From JAYPWI01 sp038135065 (GTDB taxonomy: Bacteria > Actinomycetota > Acidimicrobiia > Acidimicrobiales > Poriferisodalaceae), in the NCBI GenBank assembly GCA_038135065.1, contig JAYPWI010000048.1:1-14849 (forward strand): DNA of 14,849 bases, read 5' to 3'. A program made the translations under genes and the position numbers. This document shows positions 1 to 6,157 of this stretch, in pieces (position 1 is the first letter of the stretch; each line of letters begins with the position of its first letter). Below the pieces are notes generated by a model that saw nothing but the letters and a program-made list of their open reading frames with translations, had not been told where the DNA came from and did not search any database.

Positions 1-53
1 TAGATCTGACACTCATCCGCTTTTAGAGCTGCAGCCAGTGCTACACCGGTAGT

Positions 54-1463
54 ATGAGTGGGTGCGCGTGCTGGGGGTGTGGTGTGGGGGTCGGCGGGCG
101 TGCGGTGGGGGGGTGTGCGCCGTCCGCGCCGCCCCCCGGCGGGCCCCCCACGACCCTGGCAGAGCACGCCCGCTACATGCTGGCATCCGAGGAACTCGAA
201 CCGGGTCACGGGTGGGACTACGAAGTGCTGCGGGCCATCGTTCAACACCCCGACACGGACGTCCCAGAACTGGGGAGCATCCTCATCGAGGGATACCGCA
301 CCCAGGCCGCAGAGAACGGGGACGACGAGGAGATCACCCTGTCGTTGATCGACCTGGCACGGATGGATGAAGTCTCGGCCTCCCTGACCGACATGGCGGC
401 TCCCCTGCTGGCCGAGCCGAACCGATACGCAGCCGCCCTGGCGCAGGCGCGCCGCGAATCCCTGGCCTTCGGATCGAACCCAGACCCCGAACTGGACCCT
501 CAACTGGTCGATCTCGGGTCCTTGGTGGTCAACCTCGGTGAGGCCGACGACACCTTCGCAACCAGCGCAGATGCCGTGCTCACAGCCCTGAACTCGGCCG
601 TCGTGGCTCGGGTGGACGGGCCTGCTACGAGGTCGGCGACGGGACTGAGCATCTACTTCCCTCTGTTCGAGCGGCATTTCAGCCAGGGCTACCTGTACCT
701 CCCCGACGTGCGCACATGGCCCGATGTGCTCACCGCCTACTACGGAGCAGGGGCCGCCATCCCAGTGGACGAACAGGCGTCGTTCGTCGACGCGACCGAC
801 GACGCCGAGTACTTCTTCGACGAGGACGGGCTCAACATCTACGGCTACTTCGACCTCGCCGCCACTGGCAACGTCATCGGGGCCGAGATCTACTACGGCG
901 TTCTGGACGAGACCGACAACTCGATCATCTTCATCGGTGAGGAGCCCGGAGAAGTGGCGACCGACGGCTCCGGCCTGGTTGCCGCCATCTACGACCTCAC
1001 GGTCCTGACCATCTCGGACGGGGTCGACACCGATTACGCCTACCTCGACCTCGAGGTCGACCTGGAAAGTGAACTGCTGTTCATAGATGTCCCCCTCTGG
1101 TACGTGCCCCCGGAGGAGTTCGACACCGATGATCCGTTCCACGACGTGATCCTCAGTCTGATCGTCGACTTCGAAGGCACCATCGTCTCGGAGGTGTATT
1201 ACGAGATCGGCGACGACGGCACCTTTGGCGAGCTCGACGCGGACCCCGACGGCCTCATCTACCCCATCGTGCTGAACGAGTATCCCGACGGTTCCACCGA
1301 GTGGATCACCCTCAGCGAACAAGGGCTCTGGGCGAACCTGGCCGAGCTGCAGTACGAGCTTCTGCCTCTCCCCGCGGGCACGGGGCTGTACGCCGAGCTC
1401 GTCATCTTCGATTACGGCGGCAACGTCGACAGTGTCGCCATGTTCGACCTCATCCCCAACTAG
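54..1463 (+). CDS. Clostripain-like (C11) cysteine peptidase, N-terminus missing or replaced
   Basis: From about nucleotide 152 the protein reads like the C-terminal part of a peptidase C11 (clostripain) domain: ARYMLASEELEP followed by GWDY, then FGSNPDPELDPQLVDLG, then TGLSIYFP and a WPDVLTAYY segment (to about residue 230). A long acidic, probably beta-rich tail of about 230 residues follows and I do not recognise it. In this family the catalytic His and Cys lie just upstream of the SEELEP segment. Here that part is absent: codons 1-33 are Gly/Cys/Pro-rich with no family resemblance, there is no ribosome binding site at the ATG, and an in-frame TAG lies at 24-26. The gene is therefore either broken or its first ~150 bases are an assembly artefact. 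As written, the product lacks the active site and a signal peptide. Family assignment is fairly sure for the central part; the start is not. Confidence 0.7.
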   Translation: MSGCACWGCGVGVGGRAVGGCAPSAPPPGGPPTTLAEHARYMLASEELEPGHGWDYEVLRAIVQHPDTDVPELGSILIEGYRTQAAENGDDEEITLSLIDLARMDEVSASLTDMAAPLLAEPNRYAAALAQARRESLAFGSNPDPELDPQLVDLGSLVVNLGEADDTFATSADAVLTALNSAVVARVDGPATRSATGLSIYFPLFERHFSQGYLYLPDVRTWPDVLTAYYGAGAAIPVDEQASFVDATDDAEYFFDEDGLNIYGYFDLAATGNVIGAEIYYGVLDETDNSIIFIGEEPGEVATDGSGLVAAIYDLTVLTISDGVDTDYAYLDLEVDLESELLFIDVPLWYVPPEEFDTDDPFHDVILSLIVDFEGTIVSEVYYEIGDDGTFGELDADPDGLIYPIVLNEYPDGSTEWITLSEQGLWANLAELQYELLPLPAGTGLYAELVIFDYGGNVDSVAMFDLIPN

Positions 1464-1504
1464 GTCACCGGATGCGGTTGGGCGAACGCCTGGGGTGGTG
1501 ATCG

Positions 1505-1533
1505 TTGAGTACTGAATGGTCGTTCAGTAATCT
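1505..1533 (+). promoter_or_regulatory. Predicted promoter with embedded TetR-type operator
   Basis: TTGAGT (1505-1510) and TAATCT (1528-1533) are separated by exactly 17 bases and resemble a sigma-70-type -35/-10 pair. The 20-base palindrome TACTGAATGGTCGTTCAGTA (1510-1529) fills the spacer and overlaps the -10. Its 7-bp arms are perfect, and the TGAAYG..CRTTCA-type core is typical of TetR-family operators. A repressor bound here would block RNA polymerase. The promoter faces the small membrane protein gene at 1594. No TetR gene is in the window. Element positions are seen directly; the regulator family is inferred. Confidence 0.55.
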
Positions 1534-1539
1534 GGGACA

Positions 1540-1564
1540 AGGCGCCTGCACCCTGCAGGTGCCT
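1540..1564 (+). other. Leader hairpin upstream of the small membrane protein gene
   Basis: Arms at 1540-1550 and 1554-1564 pair over 11 positions (one G-U) around a 3-base loop. It begins about 7 bases after the predicted -10, so it would form at the very 5' end of the transcript and may protect or fold the leader. It could instead be an intrinsic-type terminator for the upstream peptidase gene, although no T-run follows. Confidence 0.45.
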
Positions 1565-1593
1565 CCTAGAGGGGACAGAGGGGGTACCGGCAC

Positions 1594-1935
1594 ATGATGT
1601 CGACCATTCTCACGTTGATCATCATCGGGATGATCTTCCAAGGCGTCGTCGCAGTTCTGGACAGCGTGCTCGAGACCGTGAAGGTCAAGAGCGTGCTCGA
1701 CGGGATTCCCGTGGTCGGCGCGCACCTGAACCTGGTGTGGGCCTACCTGGTCGTGCTGCTGACCCAGGTCAACGACGGCGGAGCCGGCCTCGCATACGGG
1801 GCCAGCACCGAACTGTTGTCGCTGGGCCGCTTCGGCATGGACGTGGCGACAGCCCTGGCCATCCTGGCCTTCATCCCGGTGAAGGACGCGGCGCTCGAGG
1901 CCCTGCGCAAGGGCATCGGCGGCAGTCGGGACTGA
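1594..1935 (+). CDS. Small integral membrane protein, function unknown
   Basis: This is a 113-residue protein with hydrophobic stretches at about 4-24, 41-60 and 80-97, so probably two or three membrane segments, and a basic C-terminus (EALRKGIGGSRD). I do not recognise the family. The ATG at 1594 is preceded by a purine-rich GAGGGGG-like ribosome binding site about 9 bases upstream; a second ATG lies at 1597. The gene stands alone. It has its own promoter with a TetR-type palindrome and a leader hairpin upstream, and a strong hairpin 23 bases after the stop. That arrangement argues for an independently regulated single-gene unit. Possible roles such as a stress- or efflux-linked membrane protein are speculation from the operator only. 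Confidence 0.75.
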   Translation: MMSTILTLIIIGMIFQGVVAVLDSVLETVKVKSVLDGIPVVGAHLNLVWAYLVVLLTQVNDGGAGLAYGASTELLSLGRFGMDVATALAILAFIPVKDAALEALRKGIGGSRD

Positions 1936-1958
1936 TCATCACCCGAACATGACACACG

Positions 1959-1984
1959 GCCGCCCTGCCTCCGGGCAGGGCGGC
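1959..1984. terminator. Bidirectional terminator-like hairpin between convergent genes
   Basis: A perfect 11-bp GC-rich stem (1959-1969 with 1974-1984) closes a 4-base TCCG loop. It lies 23 bases after the stop of the + strand membrane protein and 22 bases after the stop of the - strand hydrolase, so it can serve both. There is no clear T-run on either side, as is common in high-GC actinobacteria. Confidence 0.75.
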
Positions 1985-2006
1985 TGCGCGTCCAGGGCCG
2001 GTTCGA

Positions 2007-2732
2007 TCAGGCCAACAGTTCTCGGTCGAACATGACCCTCGCCCGGTCGTAGGACCGATCGGCGGCTGCCTGGTGGTGGGCGGGGCCGAACACCCCGAAC
2101 CCATGATCGGCCCCGTCGTGGATCTCGGCCTCACCCTTGTCGAGCGCGTTCGTCGCATCGATGAGGGCTGTGTTGGCAGAGGCGGGTTGCATGGTGTCCT
2201 CCGAGCCGAACCCGAGGTACAGCGAACCGGTGTACGACGGCACCGACAGGTGTGGCGAGTCCGGGTCGTCGGTGGTGCAGAACGAGGGATGCAACCCGAT
2301 CCCAGCCCGGAAGGTGTCCCCCCGATCCCGCAGCGTGCACAGCACCGAACGGGCGCCGATGCAATAGCCGATGCAGCCCATCGACCCACTCCGGGCTGCG
2401 GCGTCGGACGGCAGCCACTCGAGCAGGGCGGTCAGGTCCTCGGCCACCTGGTCCTCGGTGGTGCCCAGGACGAGGCCGAACATCTTCTTCATCTCGGCAT
2501 CGTCCCATCCAGCCATCTGGTACCAGGGCTCCTCGCGGTGGTACCGGTCATGGGACACCACGTAGTAGCCCCACTCGGCGATCCGGGCCATGGTCTGCTT
2601 CGAGCCCTCCTCGAGCCCGGGACCATGGTGGTAGAAGACCACGACAGGGAAGGGTCCGTCCCCGTCGGGGCGCACCACGTGGACACCCATCGGACCGGTG
2701 GGCGAGGTGATCGTGTCGGTGTAGCTCTGCAT
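2007..2732 (-). CDS. Dienelactone hydrolase family alpha/beta hydrolase
   Basis: A 241-residue cytoplasmic alpha/beta hydrolase. The nucleophile elbow is GYCIG, with Cys124 in place of Ser, as is usual for dienelactone hydrolases. Asp179 (GSED) and His210 (ADHGF) complete the triad at the expected spacing. The oxyanion region is FYHHGPG at about 33-39. The family hydrolyses enol-lactones such as dienelactone from aromatic ring cleavage, but many members act on other esters, so the substrate is open. I chose the ATG at 2732, which starts MQSYTD and fits the usual family N-terminus. A GTG at 2756 would add 8 residues; neither has a strong ribosome binding site. It lies 57 bases downstream of an LLM oxidoreductase on the same strand and may be cotranscribed with it. 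Confidence 0.85.
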   Translation of the reverse strand: MQSYTDTITSPTGPMGVHVVRPDGDGPFPVVVFYHHGPGLEEGSKQTMARIAEWGYYVVSHDRYHREEPWYQMAGWDDAEMKKMFGLVLGTTEDQVAEDLTALLEWLPSDAAARSGSMGCIGYCIGARSVLCTLRDRGDTFRAGIGLHPSFCTTDDPDSPHLSVPSYTGSLYLGFGSEDTMQPASANTALIDATNALDKGEAEIHDGADHGFGVFGPAHHQAAADRSYDRARVMFDRELLA

Positions 2733-2789
2733 CGGACAATGATTGCAGGCCCGCACACCGTCCGGGGCTCCGATCGGGCAACTGCTCGC

Positions 2790-3668
2790 TCAGACCTCCA
2801 GGGCCGCAGCCAGACCTTCCTCGGCGAAGGTCACCACCGCCTCCTCGGGTCGGCCCATCCGCAGGGCGGCCGTGTTGACCAGCACCCGACTGACACCGTG
2901 GTCGCGGTAGACCTCCAAGCCCTCCACCCCTTCGCGGTGGAAGTTCCAGTACGCAGTCAACTCCAGCTCGGAGGGGTCGCGGCCCTGGCGGTCGCATTCG
3001 GCATGCAGCCGGTCGACATGGCTGCGGAACTCGTCGAGATCCTTGTGGATCACGTACCAGCCATCGCCCCGAGCCACCAGGCGGCGAATAGCTGCGTCCG
3101 TCGTACCGCCGATCAGCACTGGCAGGCTCGGCCGCTGCGCCGGGGTGGGCAACATGCGAAAGCCGCGCCAGTCGAGAAACTCACCCTGATGTTCGACGAG
3201 TTCTCCGCTCCAGCAGGCCCGCATGGCGTCGATGTACTCATCGGCTCGAGGCCCCCGGCGTTCGAAGGGCACGCCGAGAGCGTGGAACTCCTCGGCCAAC
3301 CACCCGACGCCCACTCCGAGCATGAAGCGGCCGCCGGAGAGGTGGTCCAAACTCGATGCCTGCTTGGCCAGGTACAGGGCATTGACCTGGCTCAGGATGT
3401 TCACCCCCGTGCCCAGCCGGAGGCGCTCGGTGCAGCTCGCCACATAGGTGAGGGCGATCAATGGGTCGGTGAAGCCTTGATCGGTGGGGATGGCCAGCTT
3501 GCCTGTCGGGCTGTAGGGGTAGGCAGAGTCGTAGTTCTCGGGGATGATGACGTGCTCGAACGTCCACACCGACTCATAACCGAGGCCTTCGATCTGCTGC
3601 GCGAAGTCCCGGAGGTAGCCCGGGTCGAGATATGCCGCTGAGTTGATGGGAGTGATGCCGACGTCCAT
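2790..3668 (-). CDS. LLM-class (probably F420-dependent) oxidoreductase
   Basis: A 292-residue protein of the bacterial luciferase-like TIM-barrel superfamily, resembling the actinobacterial F420-dependent subgroup. Visible family signatures are MDVGITP at the N-terminus, YESVWTFEHV at about 33-42, RLRLGTGVNIL, HLSGGRFMLGVGVGWLAEEF, and LPVLIGGTTDAAIRRLVARGDGW in the cofactor-binding half. Such enzymes pass hydride between coenzyme F420 (or FMN) and small organic substrates; neither cofactor nor substrate can be fixed from sequence. The ATG at 3668 has an AGGA element 7 bases upstream and starts exactly at the family N-terminus. The open frame runs on into the preceding gene, but that extension has no family content. 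It is followed by the dienelactone hydrolase-like gene, suggesting a two-gene unit. Confidence 0.88.
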   Translation of the reverse strand: MDVGITPINSAAYLDPGYLRDFAQQIEGLGYESVWTFEHVIIPENYDSAYPYSPTGKLAIPTDQGFTDPLIALTYVASCTERLRLGTGVNILSQVNALYLAKQASSLDHLSGGRFMLGVGVGWLAEEFHALGVPFERRGPRADEYIDAMRACWSGELVEHQGEFLDWRGFRMLPTPAQRPSLPVLIGGTTDAAIRRLVARGDGWYVIHKDLDEFRSHVDRLHAECDRQGRDPSELELTAYWNFHREGVEGLEVYRDHGVSRVLVNTAALRMGRPEEAVVTFAEEGLAAALEV

Positions 3669-3713
3669 CCCCTCATCCTGCCCCATCGCGACCTCGGCCT
3701 GCCGCTCTGTCCC

Positions 3714-3731
3714 AGCCCGGGGCACGGGGCT
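3714..3731 (-). terminator. Weak hairpin at the end of the repeat-protein gene
   Basis: Arms AGCCC (3714-3718) and GGGCT (3727-3731) could pair around an 8-base loop right at the stop codon of the secreted repeat protein. The stem is only 5 bp with no T-run, so read-through into the LLM oxidoreductase gene 62 bases downstream is possible. Confidence 0.2.
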
Positions 3732-6058
3732 CAGGGCATGGGGCTCAGGGCGACGACCGGTGAGCTCGGGGGGTCGCCGCCCAGGGAGCCCTCGAACAGG
3801 CGGTTGCTGAAGTTGAACACCCCCCCGTCCCCGCCGACCATGACGTAGCCGTTGCCGTACGGCACCATGCCCACGATCGGGGCGTTTGGCACCGCCCCGG
3901 GTCCGAGCACCCCAGGAAGCGAACCCCGGAACGGGACGGAGCCGAACCCGAACACCCCACCGTCGGCGGCCACCATCCAATAGCCGAGCCCATCGGGGTC
4001 TGGGGTGATACCTACCACGGGTGAGGCCAGCCATTGCTCGGCTGTCAGTCCTGGACTGATCCGAGCCACCAACTCCGGCAAGGAACCCTCGTAGGCAGCG
4101 GCGAAGGCGAACAGGCCACCATCAGCGGACACCATCCAGTAGCCGACCCCGTCGGGATCGACCTTGGCGTCGATGACCGGCGAGTTCAGGCGGTACGGCA
4201 GAAGGTTGCCTGCGGCCGCTGCATCGCCCAGCACCACCACCCGGCCACGATTGGTGAACACCAGTAGCCCCTCACCCGACTGGCTCGGGACCATCGACAC
4301 CATCACCTCGGGCTGGTCAGGGGCGACGGCGAAGTCGACCATGTCCTCGAAGATCGACACGTCGACGGGGCCGAGGGCGACCGCGTCGCCATAGGTGTGC
4401 AGGTTCCCGCCAGAATCGAGCACCCAGTACCCGTCGCCCGACGGGGTCAACTCGATATCGACCACGGTCACTCCGGGAGCGAGGGTGATGTCACCGCCCA
4501 CCACGACGTCGCCGAAACCGTAGATGCCGCCGGTCGCATCAGCCATGACATACCCGGTGCGGGTGAGCTGTGGGGCCACCGGAGTCGACACCGACGAGAA
4601 TGGTCCGAATCCCACTGCGTTCCCGGCTCGGACCGAGAAGGTGTACGAGACGCCGTTGGTCAACCCCTCGATCACGCAGGCCGTCGCGCCCTCCGTGACG
4701 CAGGAGCCCGCCGGGACACCGACCACCTCGTAGGAGGTGATCGCCGCGGCGCCGTCGTCGGCAGGAGCCTCCCACGACACCGCCACCTCACCGTCGCCGG
4801 CAGCCACCTCGACCGACCCAGGAGGGCCTGGCGCTTCAGGGCGAACATAGAACCGGACGAGCCCTACATTCGAGGCCACCTCGCTGTTGAACGGCGCGCC
4901 TACCGCCAGGAAACGACCGTCGGCCGATAGGGCAACTGCAGCTCCGAGCCCGTCGCCCGCTGCGTCTCCCTCGAAGTCACCGCCCACCTGGACCCAAGCC
5001 GCCCCGTCCCAGTCGAACACTCGGACAAGGCCGCTGCCCGAGCCAGGACCGCCGCCGCCCGCCGCCAACCGCAGCCCGTCAGCGGACATGGCGACCGAGT
5101 CGCCGAACCAGCCAGCACTCGCCACCCCCGGCAGTGCGTCGCCCATCTGCGTCCAAGCGTCGCCATCCCAGGCGTACGCCCAGACGACCCCCGTTCCAGC
5201 TGGCGAACCCATGGATCCGGGCTGCGTGGCGCCGACGGCGATGTACGCCCCAGTGTCCGCCATTGCCACCGATGCGCCCAATTGATCGTATATCGATCCG
5301 ATCAGATCGTCGCCCATCTGCGCCCACGCTGACCCGTCCCACTCGAACACCCGAGCCAACCCGGCGTCCCTCCCACCGGTGTCATCCATAAAGTCGCTCG
5401 CCACCACGCGAGTTCCATCGCCAGACGCGGCGACCGACCGTCCCACCCCAGCCATGTCGCCACCCACTTGCAACCAGGCCGCCCCGTCCCAGTCGAACAC
5501 CCGGGTCGCAACGTTCGATCCGACCACCAGCCGAGTGCCATCGTCGGCCAAGGAGACAGAGATGCCGAAGTGCTCGGCAGGCGTTACACCCGTGAGATCG
5601 ACTCCCATCTGCTGCCAGGTGGTTCCGTCCCACTCGAACACCTGAACCCGACCAGCGCTCGCTTCCTCGGCATCGGCTCCATACGCACCGACGGCAATCC
5701 GTGATCCGCCGGGCGAAATGGCAACCGCCCGGCCCGCCCAATCACCAATCTCCTCACCTCGGACATCGGCGCCTACCTGCGCCCACTGCATCCCGTCCCA
5801 GTCGAACACCCGGGCCCGACCCTTGGCGTGGGACGACCCGTCGTTCTCGAAGATCGGACTACCCACGATCATCCGGCTACCGTCGTCGCTGATCGCAACA
5901 GCCGAACCGAATGATTCGGGGGAGACCTCACCGAAGAGGCCACTCCCCCGCTCCTGCCAGGAGTCAACGGCCCCGGCGGAGCCCATCAACAGAATGAATC
6001 CGAGCGCGACAGCGAGGCCGGCAACCACCACTCGTTGACATCGGCGCAACCACCACAT
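3731..6058 (-). CDS. Secreted repeat protein: FG-GAP-like propeller, Fn3 domain and YWMV/DGGVF repeats
   Basis: A 775-residue exported protein. Residues 1-30 form a signal peptide (MWWLRRCQR, hydrophobic core, then AGA before VDS). Residues 33-405 hold repeats of about 50-57 residues, each with a GxSVAxSxDGxRxxVG strand pair and an RVFDWDGxxWxQxG strand. WDG copies start near 86, 143, 190, 240, 297 and 349, with a degenerate seventh near 403, consistent with a seven-bladed propeller. Residues 411-496 are one fibronectin type III domain (PGPPGSVEV, VSWEAP, YEVVG, YTFSVRAGN). Residues 501-775 carry six repeats of the GYWMVxADGGVFxFG type found in actinobacterial surface proteins. No catalytic motif or anchor is visible, so an adhesive or structural extracellular role is inferred. 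Start: the ATG at 6058 begins the signal peptide but has no good ribosome site. An in-frame TTG at 6088 with GAAGGGTGG upstream would add 10 residues. Confidence 0.85.
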   Translation of the reverse strand: MWWLRRCQRVVVAGLAVALGFILLMGSAGAVDSWQERGSGLFGEVSPESFGSAVAISDDGSRMIVGSPIFENDGSSHAKGRARVFDWDGMQWAQVGADVRGEEIGDWAGRAVAISPGGSRIAVGAYGADAEEASAGRVQVFEWDGTTWQQMGVDLTGVTPAEHFGISVSLADDGTRLVVGSNVATRVFDWDGAAWLQVGGDMAGVGRSVAASGDGTRVVASDFMDDTGGRDAGLARVFEWDGSAWAQMGDDLIGSIYDQLGASVAMADTGAYIAVGATQPGSMGSPAGTGVVWAYAWDGDAWTQMGDALPGVASAGWFGDSVAMSADGLRLAAGGGGPGSGSGLVRVFDWDGAAWVQVGGDFEGDAAGDGLGAAVALSADGRFLAVGAPFNSEVASNVGLVRFYVRPEAPGPPGSVEVAAGDGEVAVSWEAPADDGAAAITSYEVVGVPAGSCVTEGATACVIEGLTNGVSYTFSVRAGNAVGFGPFSSVSTPVAPQLTRTGYVMADATGGIYGFGDVVVGGDITLAPGVTVVDIELTPSGDGYWVLDSGGNLHTYGDAVALGPVDVSIFEDMVDFAVAPDQPEVMVSMVPSQSGEGLLVFTNRGRVVVLGDAAAAGNLLPYRLNSPVIDAKVDPDGVGYWMVSADGGLFAFAAAYEGSLPELVARISPGLTAEQWLASPVVGITPDPDGLGYWMVAADGGVFGFGSVPFRGSLPGVLGPGAVPNAPIVGMVPYGNGYVMVGGDGGVFNFSNRLFEGSLGGDPPSSPVVALSPMP

Positions 6059-6139
6059 CGACGGTCTGATCGGTACTACGGTGCCCAAAATCCACCCTTC
6101 GGAACCGATTGGGCCCCGGGCGACGGCGCCAGACACAAC

Positions 6140-6157
6140 ATGAGTGGCAAGCAATGA
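6140..6157 (+). other. Possible 5-codon leader ORF (MSGKQ) overlapping the CoA transferase start
   Basis: ATG at 6140 opens a five-codon frame whose TGA (6155-6157) overlaps the CoA transferase ATG (6154-6156) as ATGA. The CoA transferase start itself has no recognisable ribosome binding site, so translation could depend on termination-reinitiation or on a leaderless transcript. Short frames like this also arise by chance. Confidence 0.25.

Noticed and set aside
1..53. Upstream remnant of the C11 peptidase in another frame (DLTLIRF)
   Set aside because: It vaguely resembles the segment before the active-site Cys, but the match is too short and the distance to the recognisable part is wrong.
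2073..3641. A 522-codon open frame on the + strand
   Set aside because: It lies antisense to the dienelactone hydrolase-like and LLM genes, is rich in His/Gly/Val in the manner of a mirror frame, and shows no family motif.
3669..4034. N-terminal extension of the LLM oxidoreductase to 4034
   Set aside because: It overlaps the repeat-protein gene in another frame, has Arg/Gly-rich shadow composition, and the ATG at 3668 has a good ribosome site at the family N-terminus.
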